From Rahnella variigena (GTDB taxonomy: Bacteria > Pseudomonadota > Gammaproteobacteria > Enterobacterales > Enterobacteriaceae), in contig NZ_NSDJ01000001.1 of the NCBI RefSeq assembly GCF_003610915.1, positions 3,472,001-3,536,000 of the forward strand: a stretch of DNA of 64,000 nucleotides. The letters run 5' to 3'. Shown here in pieces: positions 41,383 to 50,244 of the stretch. Both the position numbers and the translations under genes were made by a program. The notes beneath the pieces are model-generated. The model was given only the letters and a program-made list of their open reading frames with translations. It ran no database searches and had not been told where the DNA came from. How positions within the stretch are numbered: the first letter of the stretch is position 1; each line of letters begins with the position of its first letter.

Positions 41383-41979
41383 TTAAATACCGCTGTCGTT
41401 AAAACGCTGGATCACACAAGCGCCATGACTGAGATAGATTTCACACAGACAGCCCTGCTTAAACGGGAAGCGCCACATGTCGGAGGGTGCCAGTTTGAGC
41501 ATCATCGCCAGCAACAGGCTGAGTGAACCCTGATGCGCGACGATCGCTAACCGGCTTTCCTGTGGGCGCAAATGCAGCTGCTGCAAAGCCTGACGGATAC
41601 GCTGGGTGAAATCTGTAAAAGACTCGCCCTGCGGGACGTCGGCCTTTTGCCAGTCCTGACACCATGCCTGATAACCTTCAGCCTGCGAGGCTTCCAGTTC
41701 CTTGTGATGGCGCATTTCCCAGTCGCCAAACGCCATCTCCTGCAACAGCGGCTGAGTTTCCATCGTCAGCTCGCGCCCGTGAGCAATAATAGCCGCCGTA
41801 TCTCGGCTGCGGCGCATATCTGTGTGGATCAGCGCATCGAGCGGCACAGACGCCAGCTGGCGGCCGACGTGCTGCGCCTGCCGCTCACCTTCAGCAGTCA
41901 GCGCAATGTCGCTGCTGCCGCAAAAAACGCCGCTTACGTTAGCCTGAGTTTGTCCGTGCCGTATCAGATACAGTTTCAT
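41383..41979 (-). CDS. cobC: Alpha-ribazole phosphatase CobC
   Basis: Histidine phosphatase that removes the 5'-phosphate of alpha-ribazole phosphate or cobalamin phosphate. 198 aa. N-terminal LIRHGQTQAN with the phospho-accepting His, SDIALTAEGERQAQ, a conserved Arg in TDMRRSRDTA, and the second His in AIVAHQGSLSLLL. It lies between cobS and cobT with short gaps, which supports the cobalamin role over other phosphoglycerate mutase-like enzymes. Confidence 0.92.
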   Translation of the reverse strand: MKLYLIRHGQTQANVSGVFCGSSDIALTAEGERQAQHVGRQLASVPLDALIHTDMRRSRDTAAIIAHGRELTMETQPLLQEMAFGDWEMRHHKELEASQAEGYQAWCQDWQKADVPQGESFTDFTQRIRQALQQLHLRPQESRLAIVAHQGSLSLLLAMMLKLAPSDMWRFPFKQGCLCEIYLSHGACVIQRFNDSGI

Positions 41980-41995
41980 CTTTTTGTCCTTTATC

Positions 41996-42748
41996 TCAGT
42001 GCCATAGCAGGAAAAACAGGAAGACCAGTTCGCTTAATTCGCATGCTGCACCCAGGGTATCACCGGTCTGACCGCCAATGCGGCTGGCAACGAAACCCCG
42101 GAAACCGAAGACAAACAGCAGCGTCACCAGCAATGCAAACAGGGATGATAATCCGCCGATGAACAACACGAGCGCCGCCATCAGCAGCAATGTGACACCG
42201 AAGCGCCCTTCACTGATTTTACCGATAAATAAATTGCCCATTCCCGATTCGCGGGCATAAACCTGACGGTACATCATCACCGCCATCATGCCACGCCCGA
42301 CAACCGGTGTGACGATAAGAAGCGCCAGCACCGGCAATCCGTCAGCACTCATCTGATAAATCAGCGCTGTCCGCAGTACAACGGCCACAATCAGCGCCAG
42401 CGCGCCATTAGTGCCGATGCGGCTGTCGCGCATGATTTCAAGGATCCGCTCGCGGCTGCGCACCGAAAACAAACCGTCGCAACTGTCAGCTAATCCGTCG
42501 AGATGCAGACCGCCGGTCAGCATAATGTGCGCGATGACAACGGCGATTGCTGCGACAAGCGCGCCGACATGCGGCATGACAATCCACCATACCAGCGCGG
42601 TCAGTAAACCCATCACCAGTCCGACCAGCGGAAAACAGACAATCCCGCGGGAATACTCTTTCAGTTCAACGCCGTCGCACCCTCGTTCCTTCACCGGAAT
42701 GCGGGTAAGGAACTGCAACATCGCCAGAAACTGCCGCCAAAAAGCCAT
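41996..42748 (-). CDS. cobS: Adenosylcobinamide-GDP ribazoletransferase CobS
   Basis: Membrane enzyme joining AdoCbi-GDP to alpha-ribazole (cobalamin synthase). 250 aa (E. coli 247), with several hydrophobic segments. Motifs: FLTRIPV near the N-terminus, HLDGLADSCDGLFS with acidic metal-binding residues, and RDSRIGTNGALALI. Cotranscribed with cobU and cobC (gaps 25 and 16 bases). Confidence 0.95.
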   Translation of the reverse strand: MAFWRQFLAMLQFLTRIPVKERGCDGVELKEYSRGIVCFPLVGLVMGLLTALVWWIVMPHVGALVAAIAVVIAHIMLTGGLHLDGLADSCDGLFSVRSRERILEIMRDSRIGTNGALALIVAVVLRTALIYQMSADGLPVLALLIVTPVVGRGMMAVMMYRQVYARESGMGNLFIGKISEGRFGVTLLLMAALVLFIGGLSSLFALLVTLLFVFGFRGFVASRIGGQTGDTLGAACELSELVFLFFLLWH

Positions 42749-42773
42749 AATAAATTCCCTTTTCTGAGTGGTT

Positions 42774-43328
42774 TTATTCCGATGTTTTTACCGGTAGCGG
42801 AATGCCGGAGACAATCAGGTAAACGTCGTCCGCTGCGGCGGCCAGTTGCTGATTTACCCGCCCGGCGATATCACGAAAACGCCGCGCCAGCAGGTTGTCC
42901 GGCACGATACCCATGCCCACTTCGTTGGTGACGATAATCACTTCGGATTCAGGATGTTGCGCAGCTTCCATCAGCTGTGCAACTTGCGAAAAAATGTGCT
43001 GTTCTATCGCGTCAAAATCCATCTCTTCCGGCGGTGCTTCACCGGCAATATCAAACAGAAGATTGGTGATAAGCGTCGTGATGCACTCGATAATAATGGT
43101 CGGGAACTGCGCCTGATGCGCACGCACAACACTACCCAGGTCACGATAACTTTCAAAAGTATGCCAGTGAGCCGGACGTTGTTGCTGGTGATAACGGATG
43201 CGCTCCGCCATTTCTGCATCGGTCACGACTGAGGTGGCGATATACAGCACCTCGCCGCCACGTTTTTCAGCCACCTGCTCGGCAAAACGGCTTTTACCGC
43301 TGCGGGCACCGCCGGTGATCAGCATCAT
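42774..43328 (-). CDS. cobU: Adenosylcobinamide kinase/guanylyltransferase CobU
   Basis: Phosphorylates and then guanylylates adenosylcobinamide. P-loop TGGARSGKS at about residues 4-12, the guanylyl-accepting His region RYHQQQRPAHWHTFE, TNEVGMGIVP and DIAGRVNQQLAA. ATG 43328 is chosen because GGAG lies 6 bases upstream and the product then begins MMLITGGARS like E. coli MMILVTGG; an ATG at 43340 is possible but has a poor site. First gene of cobUSCT. No cobalamin riboswitch was recognised upstream. Confidence 0.93.
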   Translation of the reverse strand: MMLITGGARSGKSRFAEQVAEKRGGEVLYIATSVVTDAEMAERIRYHQQQRPAHWHTFESYRDLGSVVRAHQAQFPTIIIECITTLITNLLFDIAGEAPPEEMDFDAIEQHIFSQVAQLMEAAQHPESEVIIVTNEVGMGIVPDNLLARRFRDIAGRVNQQLAAAADDVYLIVSGIPLPVKTSE

Positions 43329-43400
43329 AATCGGCTCCATGCTTTCTGTTGGTTAATTCAACATTCGTCAGAAATGACGTTATGCCCTGAATTTTGAGCA

Positions 43401-43430
43401 AAAAAAACCGCAGTCACTGACTGCGGTTTA
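43401..43430 (-). terminator. Terminator of rluB
   Basis: AAACCGCAGT/ACTGCGGTTT stem followed on the minus strand by a T-run, about 35 bases after the rluB stop. Confidence 0.8.
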
Positions 43431-43464
43431 TGAGCATAGACGTAAGTGCATCGCTTGTCAGCGA

Positions 43465-44775
43465 TTAACCCCGTTTTGCCGGTCCGGTTGCGCGACGTGC
43501 CGGTGCAACCTGAGTGTGGCGCTTAACAGCACGACGGATCTGGTTAGCTTTCACACGACGACGGTCACGTTCAACCGGCAGTTTGCTGACGGTTTCTTCG
43601 GTCATATCGACCAGTGTGCGCAGATAGTTGATGTCTGGCAGATCCAGCTCTTTATAGCCGCCACGAGGCAGGCCTTTAGGCAGGTTCAGGTCACCATAAC
43701 GCACGCGGATCAGGCGACTGACCTGCACGCCAACGGCTTCCCACAGACGACGAACTTCGCGGTTACGCCCTTCTGTCAGGGTCACGTTGTACCACTGGTT
43801 CAGGCCTTCGCCGCCCTGGAATTTGATCGAGCGGAATGCCGCAGGACCGTCTTCCAGCTGCACGCCACGGCTCAGTTGTTTGATTTTTTCATCATCAACC
43901 TGACCGAACACACGTACGGCATATTCGCGTTCAACTTCACGGCTCGGGTGCATCAGGCGGTTAGCCAGTTCACCGTCGGTGGTGAATAACAGCAGGCCGG
44001 AGGTGTTAACGTCCAGACGACCTACCGCAATCCAGCGTGAACCGCGCATTTTTGGCAGACGGTCAAAGACGGTCGGACGGCCTTCCGGATCACTGCGCGT
44101 ACACAACTCGCCTTCCGGCTTGTAGTACGCCAGCACGCGGCAGACAGTGTCCTGAGATTCCATCACTGACAGAACGTGGCCATCAAGACGAATTTTGGTG
44201 CCGCCGGTAACTTCCACGCGGTCGCCCAGCGTAGAAATTTTACCGTCAACGCTGACGCGGCCAGCCTGGATCATCGCTTCAACTTCACGACGTGAACCGT
44301 GGCCTGCACGCGCCAGGACTTTTTGCAGCTTTTCGCTTTGGCCTTCGGTGCTGTCCAGTGCGTTCTTCGGCTTCTGGTATTTCACTTCTTCTTCTTCGCC
44401 GTTTTCATCAAACAGCGCTTCAGCTTTAGGTTTGGTACCACGCGGTTTTAGCGGCGCGCGAGGTTTTTCACCACGGGCATTTTCCGGACGACCCGGTTTG
44501 CCTGTACGTGGTTTTTCAATACGGGAGTTTTCGGTGCGTGAATCGCCGCGGCCTGCGTCAGAACGTGGTTTGTCTGAACGCGGCTTGTCGCTGCGTGGTT
44601 TATCTGTACGTGGTTTGTCAGTACGTGGCTTTTCGCCGCGCTTTTCAGCCCGTGACGGTTCCGGACGGCTTTTAGCTGCGCCGGAATTTCTGCCACTTTT
44701 TGGCTTGTCACCAGATGGACGTGCCGGTTTGGCTTTATCGCTGGTGTGCTTCTGGGAATTATACTTCTCGCTCAT
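43465..44775 (-). CDS. rluB: 23S rRNA pseudouridine(2605) synthase RluB, with long basic N-terminal extension
   Basis: Makes pseudouridine at 23S rRNA position 2605. 436 aa against about 290 in E. coli. The catalytic part starts near residue 148: an S4 RNA-binding domain ([31 protein letters not shown]) followed by the RsuA-family synthase domain with the active-site Asp in [14 protein letters not shown]. The N-terminal extension of about 145 residues is rich in Lys, Arg, Pro, Ser and Asp and carries five tandem KPR(T/S)D repeats at 49-73. A short basic C-terminal tail follows. E. coli RluB has its own basic tail, but at the C-terminus. Confidence 0.93.
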   Translation of the reverse strand: MSEKYNSQKHTSDKAKPARPSGDKPKSGRNSGAAKSRPEPSRAEKRGEKPRTDKPRTDKPRSDKPRSDKPRSDAGRGDSRTENSRIEKPRTGKPGRPENARGEKPRAPLKPRGTKPKAEALFDENGEEEEVKYQKPKNALDSTEGQSEKLQKVLARAGHGSRREVEAMIQAGRVSVDGKISTLGDRVEVTGGTKIRLDGHVLSVMESQDTVCRVLAYYKPEGELCTRSDPEGRPTVFDRLPKMRGSRWIAVGRLDVNTSGLLLFTTDGELANRLMHPSREVEREYAVRVFGQVDDEKIKQLSRGVQLEDGPAAFRSIKFQGGEGLNQWYNVTLTEGRNREVRRLWEAVGVQVSRLIRVRYGDLNLPKGLPRGGYKELDLPDINYLRTLVDMTEETVSKLPVERDRRRVKANQIRRAVKRHTQVAPARRATGPAKRG

Positions 44776-44996
44776 TGAGCAGCCTCATTTGTCGCCTTCA
44801 CAGGCGTCGGGGGGAGCCGGCAGCATGACGTGATTCGCCATCTGCCCGCCAAAATTCAGTTATTGCGTAGTGATACAACGACTTACAAAAAAGTCAGCCC
44901 GCCATTATACACATTTATCAGTAATTTGTATCCCGCTAAGGACGTTACGGGCTGATTATTTTTCAAACAAAATGTAAAAAATGGCTCACGGGAAGA

Positions 44997-45617
44997 TCAG
45001 CGGAAAGGTGCCGGATCGCCCGCGCCTTCACGTATCACTTCCGGTGACGCTTCGGTCAGGTCAATCACCGTCGTCGGTTGCTGACCGAGGGATCCGCCGT
45101 CAATCACCAGATCAACCAGCTTGCCTAAATTATCCTTGATGTCTTCCGGATCAGATTCTGCAAAGTCATTGCCCGGCAGCATCAGCGTGGTGGACATCAG
45201 CGGCTCACCTAGTGCATCGAGTAATGCGACAGCAATCGGGTTTGATGGCACGCGCAGACCAATGGTTTTACGCTTCTCACTCATCAGGCGACGCGGCACT
45301 TCTTTGGTCGCTTTCAGAATGAACGTGTAGTTACCTGGCGTGTTATTTTTGATCAGACGAAATGCCGAATTATCCACGTAAGCGTAAGTGGACAGCTCAG
45401 AGAGATCACGGCACATCAGAGTAAAGTTGTGGTTTCCGTCTAACTGACGGATGCGGCAAATGCGCTCCATCGCGTTCTTTTCTTCCAGACGACAACCCAG
45501 CGCATAGCCTGAGTCCGTCGGATAAACGATCACATTGCCCTTGCGCAGCAATTCAACCGCCTGATTAATCAGACGTGGCTGCGGATTTTCAGGGTGAATA
45601 TAAAAATATTGACTCAT
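44997..45617 (-). CDS. yciO: Sua5/YciO/YrdC-type RNA-binding protein YciO
   Basis: 206 aa as in E. coli YciO. YrdC/Sua5 fold with VIYPTDSGYALGC, TLMCRDLSELSTYA, KTIGLRVPSNPIA and LVIDGG. The related TsaC makes threonylcarbamoyl-AMP for tRNA t6A; YciO's own role is not settled. It lies 34 bases after rnm in the same direction, as in E. coli. Confidence 0.94.
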   Translation of the reverse strand: MSQYFYIHPENPQPRLINQAVELLRKGNVIVYPTDSGYALGCRLEEKNAMERICRIRQLDGNHNFTLMCRDLSELSTYAYVDNSAFRLIKNNTPGNYTFILKATKEVPRRLMSEKRKTIGLRVPSNPIAVALLDALGEPLMSTTLMLPGNDFAESDPEDIKDNLGKLVDLVIDGGSLGQQPTTVIDLTEASPEVIREGAGDPAPFR

Positions 45618-45651
45618 TGTTCCCTCTTAATTCTTCTTCTGCGGTCGGGCT

Positions 45652-46620
45652 TCAGACCAGTTCAATTTCAGGCTGTTTCCCGGCGACCGGCCAGTGTTGC
45701 CATACCGGTTCAACGCCTGCGGGAAGCCAAAGTTTGCGCCCCAGCTCAATCCACGAACAGGGCTGATGAAAATCAGACCCCTGCGAGGCGAGCAAATTAT
45801 AGTCACGGGCGTAAGCCGCCAGTTGCGCACGCTCATTGGGTGCCTGCTGACACTGCGCGACTTCCATCGCATCGCCGCCCTGTTCCGCAAAGAACGCGAG
45901 CAGGCGTTTCAGCCATTTTGTGGACAAGTCATAACGCCCCGGATGGGCGACCACGGCCTGTCCGCCAGACTGATGAATCGCATCAATCGCTTGTTCTATT
46001 GTACACCACTGTGGCGGAACATAGCCGGTCTTGCCTTTGGCGAGGAATTTTTTGAACACCTGGGCGATATTATCAGCCGCACCGAATTCCACCAGATAGC
46101 GGGCAAAGTGTGCCCGGGTGACGGCACCACCATCGGCCAGACGCAACGCGCCTTCCCATGCACCTTCGATACGCGCTTTCGCCAGACGACGGCCCATTTC
46201 CTGCGCACGTTGCTGACGTAAATCGGCCTGCACTTTCAGCAGTTCGATCATCGCCGGATGCAAAGGGTCGATGCCCAGCCCGACGATGTGAATTTCATGG
46301 TTTTCCCACAATGTAGAAATTTCAACACCGTTCACCAGTTGCAACGGCAGCTGATTTTCAGCAATGGCTTGTGCCGCCCGCGCCAGCCCTTCCGTGCTGT
46401 CGTGATCGGTGATCGCCAGAACGCCCACCCGCATTTCCACCGCACGCGCGACCAGTGCTTCAGGCGTTAGATAGCCGTCCGACGCCGTGGTATGGCTGTG
46501 AAGATCGTAGATCGTGAATGCAGTGCTGGGGGTCTGATCGTCTGCTGAAGATGAAGTGTTTACGGGTAAAGTCGTCGTCACGTGGGGAATTAACCTGTTT
46601 CTGAATGCAGCGCCCATCAT
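45652..46620 (-). CDS. rnm: 5'-3' exoribonuclease Rnm (RNase AM, YciV/TrpH)
   Basis: PHP-domain metal-dependent nuclease; the E. coli enzyme matures rRNA 5' ends and degrades short RNA. 322 aa if started at ATG 46620 (E. coli 293). Metal-binding motifs: YDLHSHTTASDG, ITDHDSTEGLA, NGVEISTLWENHEIHIVGL, AHPGRYDL and GSDFHQP. The first 35 residues have no counterpart in E. coli and no good ribosome-binding site precedes them, so the true start may be internal. It lies upstream of and divergent from the trp operon, as in E. coli. Confidence 0.92.
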   Translation of the reverse strand: MMGAAFRNRLIPHVTTTLPVNTSSSADDQTPSTAFTIYDLHSHTTASDGYLTPEALVARAVEMRVGVLAITDHDSTEGLARAAQAIAENQLPLQLVNGVEISTLWENHEIHIVGLGIDPLHPAMIELLKVQADLRQQRAQEMGRRLAKARIEGAWEGALRLADGGAVTRAHFARYLVEFGAADNIAQVFKKFLAKGKTGYVPPQWCTIEQAIDAIHQSGGQAVVAHPGRYDLSTKWLKRLLAFFAEQGGDAMEVAQCQQAPNERAQLAAYARDYNLLASQGSDFHQPCSWIELGRKLWLPAGVEPVWQHWPVAGKQPEIELV

Positions 46621-46754
46621 AACGCGTTAGGGCTTTTCACGTTAGGGATGATTTTCACCTGAACGTGATGCACTGCAACGGTGCGATAACACTTTTTGCA
46701 CAATACAGCCGCACCACGGCCGCACTAAAGCGGGGAAGTGCATGAAAAAGAGGG

Positions 46755-46788
46755 TTGACTTTACATCGCTGAACTAGTTTACTAGTAC
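46755..46788 (+). promoter_or_regulatory. trp promoter and TrpR operator
   Basis: -35 TTGACT (46755-46760), 17-base spacer, -10 TTTACT (46778-46783), overlapped by GAACTAGTTTACTAGTAC (46771-46788), a near-perfect TrpR palindrome. The downstream ACGCAAGTTCACG is also as in E. coli. Tryptophan-bound TrpR would block polymerase. Confidence 0.92.
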
Positions 46789-46888
46789 GCAAGTTCACGG
46801 GACAGTTCAGAAATGAACAGCGTGACAAACCGATTCAGAAAGCTTACGTTTTAAAGACGTTAGCTTCATAAACAAACAAGAGTGTCTG

Positions 46889-46954
46889 ATGATGAAAACT
46901 CACATGATGGCGGTTCTCAGCTGGTGGCGTACTTCCCTTTGGCGGGCGGAATAA
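46889..46954 (+). CDS. trpL: trp operon leader peptide TrpL
   Basis: Short leader ORF that senses charged tRNA-Trp. From ATG 46889 it encodes 21 residues ending SWWRTSLWRAE: two tandem Trp codons at 46922-46927 and a third at 46940-46942. The WWRTS core equals that of E. coli TrpL, but the peptide is longer (E. coli 14 aa). ATG 46892 is an equivalent start. It is followed by the attenuator at 46993. Confidence 0.9.
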   Translation: MMKTHMMAVLSWWRTSLWRAE

Positions 46955-46992
46955 TCACGCATAGCTGTCATCAGACGCTGCAAGATTTCCGA

Positions 46993-47016
46993 AGCCCGCA
47001 TAATGCGGGCTTTTTT
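46993..47016 (+). terminator. trp attenuator (terminator hairpin)
   Basis: AGCCCGCA/TGCGGGCT 8-bp stem, 3-base loop, T-run, 57 bases before trpE. The 5' arm (GCCCGC) can instead pair with GCGGGC at 46942-46947 next to the third Trp codon, a plausible antiterminator when the ribosome stalls at the Trp pair. Confidence 0.88.
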
Positions 47017-47073
47017 GTGGCCGTCTATTTGAAATCTGTTTTACAGAAACGTTAAAAAATTTCAGGAAGCAAA

Positions 47074-48636
47074 ATGACTATTCAGAAACCACGATTAGAA
47101 TTGCTGACCGCAGAAGGATGTTATCGCAGCGACCCGACGGCCATTTTCCACCAGCTTTGTGGCGCACGCCCGGCTACGCTGCTGCTTGAATCCTCAGAAG
47201 TGACCAGCAAAGAAAACCTGAAGAGCCTGTTGATTGTTGACAGCGCCCTGCGCATCACCGCGCTGGGTTCCCGGGTTTCCATTCAGGCACTGACCCCCAA
47301 CGGCGCGGCTTTACTGTCACTGATTGACGCCGCATTACCGGCTGAAATCCGCAATGATGTTCGTCCGAACGGTCGCGAACTGAGCTTCCCGGTGATTGAC
47401 CAGATGCAGGACGAAGATGCCCGTCTGCGTTCACGTTCCGTATTTGACGCACTGCGTAGCATTCTGACCTCAGTTGAAACGCCTGCTGATGAACGCGAGG
47501 CGATGTTCCTCGGCGGTCTGTTTGCTTATGACCTGGTCGCCGGTTTCGAAGATTTACCGCAACTGCCTTCTGATCAGCGCTGCCCGGATTTCTGTTTCTA
47601 TCTGGCAGAAACCCTGCTGGTGCTTGACCATCAGAACCGCTCCTGCCGTCTGCAGGCCAGCTTGTTTACACCTTCAGCTGAAGAGAAACAGCGCCTGCAC
47701 GAGCGTCTGGAACAGTTGCAACATCAGCTGCAATTACCGGCGCACGCCATTGCGCATCAGAGCGTGCCGGAAATGCAACTGAGCGTGAACCAGAGTGACG
47801 AGGTGTTCGGTGCCGTTGTTGAAAAAATGAAAGTGGCGATCCGCGCCGGTGAAATTTTCCAGGTCGTGCCTTCACGTCGTTTCTCACTGCCGTGCCCTGC
47901 TCCGCTGGCCGCTTATGAAACGCTGAAAAACAACAACCCGAGCCCGTACATGTTTTTCATGCAGGACAACGATTTCACGTTGTTCGGCGCATCGCCAGAG
48001 AGCGCGCTGAAATATGACGCGACGAATCGCCAGATCGAAATCTATCCGATTGCAGGCACACGCCCGCGCGGTCGCCGTGCTGACGGTTCACTGGATTTAG
48101 ATCTCGACAGCCGCATCGAACTGGAAATGCGTACCGATCATAAAGAACTGGCCGAGCATCTGATGCTGGTGGATTTAGCGCGTAACGACCTGGCGCGTAT
48201 CTGTGAACCTGGCAGCCGTTACGTCGCCGACCTGACCAAAGTTGACCGTTATTCTTTCGTGATGCATCTGGTGTCCCGCGTGGTCGGCACACTGCGTCAT
48301 GACCTGGACGTGCTGCATGCTTATCAGGCCGTCATGAATATGGGCACGCTGACCGGCGCACCGAAAGTTCGCGCTATGCAGCTGATTTCCGCTTCCGAGC
48401 AGACACGTCGCGGCAGTTACGGCGGCGCGGTTGGCTACTTCACCGCTCACGGTGATTTAGATACCTGCATCGTGATCCGCTCAGCCTATGTCGAAGACGG
48501 CATTGCCACCGTGCAGGCAGGCGGCGGCGTGGTGCTGGATTCCGTCCCGCAAGCTGAAGCCGACGAAACCCGTAATAAAGCCCGTGCAGTCCTGCGCGCC
48601 ATCGCCACCGCCCACAATGCGAAAGAGGTATTTTAA
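47074..48636 (+). CDS. trpE: Anthranilate synthase component I TrpE
   Basis: Forms anthranilate from chorismate with TrpG. 520 aa (E. coli 520). The tryptophan feedback site [18 protein letters not shown] is near residues 33-50; the chorismate domain shows [48 protein letters not shown] and CIVIRSAYV. First structural gene of trpEGDCBA; trpG starts one base after its stop. Confidence 0.97.
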   Translation: MTIQKPRLELLTAEGCYRSDPTAIFHQLCGARPATLLLESSEVTSKENLKSLLIVDSALRITALGSRVSIQALTPNGAALLSLIDAALPAEIRNDVRPNGRELSFPVIDQMQDEDARLRSRSVFDALRSILTSVETPADEREAMFLGGLFAYDLVAGFEDLPQLPSDQRCPDFCFYLAETLLVLDHQNRSCRLQASLFTPSAEEKQRLHERLEQLQHQLQLPAHAIAHQSVPEMQLSVNQSDEVFGAVVEKMKVAIRAGEIFQVVPSRRFSLPCPAPLAAYETLKNNNPSPYMFFMQDNDFTLFGASPESALKYDATNRQIEIYPIAGTRPRGRRADGSLDLDLDSRIELEMRTDHKELAEHLMLVDLARNDLARICEPGSRYVADLTKVDRYSFVMHLVSRVVGTLRHDLDVLHAYQAVMNMGTLTGAPKVRAMQLISASEQTRRGSYGGAVGYFTAHGDLDTCIVIRSAYVEDGIATVQAGGGVVLDSVPQAEADETRNKARAVLRAIATAHNAKEVF

Positions 48637-48637
48637 G

Positions 48638-49216
48638 ATGGCCGATATCTTACTCATCGATAACATCGATTCCTTTACTTACAACCTCGTCGATCAGCTG
48701 CGTTCAAGTGGTCATAACGTGGTGATTTACCGCAATCAGATCCCGGCTGACGTGATTATTGAAAAACTCAGCCAGCTGGAAAAACCCGTGCTGGTGCTTT
48801 CTCCGGGTCCGGGTACGCCTTCCGAAGCGGGCTGTATGCCGGAACTGCTGAAACGTCTGCGCGGTCAGTTACCGATTATCGGTATCTGCCTGGGTCATCA
48901 GGCGATTGTCGAAACCTACGGCGGATTTGTAGGTCAGGCGGGTGAAATTCTGCACGGTAAAGCGTCTTCTGTTACGCATGACAACGAAGCGATGTTTGCC
49001 GGTATGAACAACCCGCTGCCGGTAGCACGTTATCACTCGCTGGTCGGCAGCCAGATCCCCGACGGTCTGACCGTTAACGCCCGTTTCGGCGACATGGTGA
49101 TGGCAGTGCGTCACGAAGAAGATCGCGTTTGCGGTTTCCAGTTCCATCCGGAATCCATCTTAACTTCACAGGGCGCCCGTCTGCTTGAGCAGACACTGGC
49201 CTGGGCTTTGGCGTAA
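48638..49216 (+). CDS. trpG: Anthranilate synthase component II (glutamine amidotransferase) TrpG
   Basis: Releases ammonia from glutamine for TrpE. 192 aa, class I amidotransferase: [17 protein letters not shown] at the N-terminus, nucleophile Cys in GICLGHQAI (near 84), His/Glu in FHPESIL. ATG 48638 is fixed by homology and by the trpE stop one base before. It is a separate gene, whereas E. coli fuses it to TrpD; separate trpG is known from Serratia marcescens. trpD begins 11 bases later. Confidence 0.96.
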   Translation: MADILLIDNIDSFTYNLVDQLRSSGHNVVIYRNQIPADVIIEKLSQLEKPVLVLSPGPGTPSEAGCMPELLKRLRGQLPIIGICLGHQAIVETYGGFVGQAGEILHGKASSVTHDNEAMFAGMNNPLPVARYHSLVGSQIPDGLTVNARFGDMVMAVRHEEDRVCGFQFHPESILTSQGARLLEQTLAWALA

Positions 49217-49227
49217 GGAGAACTGTC

Positions 49228-50241
49228 ATGAAAACGCAAACTATTCCCGGCATTCTCGAAAATCTGTTTCGCGCTCAGACAATGACGCAGGAAGAAAGCC
49301 AGCAGTTATTTACCGCCATCGTGAATGGCGAACTGGAACCGGCGCAGCTGGCCGGTGCATTAATCAGCATGAAAGTGCGTGGCGAACAACCGGCTGAAAT
49401 CGCCGGTGCCGCCAAAGCGTTGCTGGCACACGCGGAACCGTTCCCGCGTCCTGATTATCAGTTCGCAGACATTGTCGGCACCGGCGGCGATGGCACCAAC
49501 AGCATCAACATTTCTACCGCCAGCGCCTTTGTGGCCGCGGCGTGTGGCGCTCGCGTGGCGAAACACGGCAACCGCAGCGTGTCCAGCCGTTCGGGCTCGT
49601 CGGATTTACTGGCGGCGTTTGGTATCCGTCTGGATATGCCAGCGGAAGAATCCCGCGCCGCGCTGGATGACCTGAACGTGTGTTTCCTGTTCGCACCGCA
49701 ATATCACACTGGTTTTCGCCATGCGATGCCGGTGCGCAAAGCACTGAAAACCCGCACGCTGTTTAACGTGCTGGGTCCGCTGATTAATCCGGCACGTCCG
49801 CCGCTGGCGCTGATTGGCGTGTACAGCCCGGAGCTGGTGCAGCCGATTGCCGAAACATTGCGTGCGCTGGGATATGAGCGTGCGGCAGTGGTTCACGGCG
49901 GCGGAATGGATGAGGTTGCTATCCACGCAGCCACACAGGTTGCCGAGCTGAAAGACGGTAAAATCACCACTTATGAACTGACGCCGCAGGACTTCGGTCT
50001 GGATAATTATCCGATTGAATCCTTGCTGGGCGGCGAGCCGGAAGAAAACCGTGACATTCTGGCACGCTTATTACAAGGTAAAGGAGATCCGGCCCATGAA
50101 GCCGCGGTAGCCGTCAATGTGGCGATGTTACTGCGTCTGTTCGGTCAGGAAGACTTAAAGCAAAACGCACAACAGGCTTTGGCCGTCATGCGCAGCGGTG
50201 AACCTTACCAGCGCGTGCTGGCATTGGCAGCAAGAGGATAA
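49228..50241 (+). CDS. trpD: Anthranilate phosphoribosyltransferase TrpD
   Basis: Adds phosphoribose to anthranilate. 337 aa, matching the C-terminal domain of the E. coli TrpGD fusion. Motifs: [46 protein letters not shown]-type [25 protein letters not shown] and [15 protein letters not shown] precedes ATG 49228. Stands free of trpG. Confidence 0.96.
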   Translation: MKTQTIPGILENLFRAQTMTQEESQQLFTAIVNGELEPAQLAGALISMKVRGEQPAEIAGAAKALLAHAEPFPRPDYQFADIVGTGGDGTNSINISTASAFVAAACGARVAKHGNRSVSSRSGSSDLLAAFGIRLDMPAEESRAALDDLNVCFLFAPQYHTGFRHAMPVRKALKTRTLFNVLGPLINPARPPLALIGVYSPELVQPIAETLRALGYERAAVVHGGGMDEVAIHAATQVAELKDGKITTYELTPQDFGLDNYPIESLLGGEPEENRDILARLLQGKGDPAHEAAVAVNVAMLLRLFGQEDLKQNAQQALAVMRSGEPYQRVLALAARG

Positions 50242-50244
50242 GTG

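Noticed and set aside
43341..43464. Cobalamin riboswitch upstream of cobU
   Set aside because: The gap to rluB is too short (about 120 bases), contains the rluB terminator, and I could not find the B12-box sequence.
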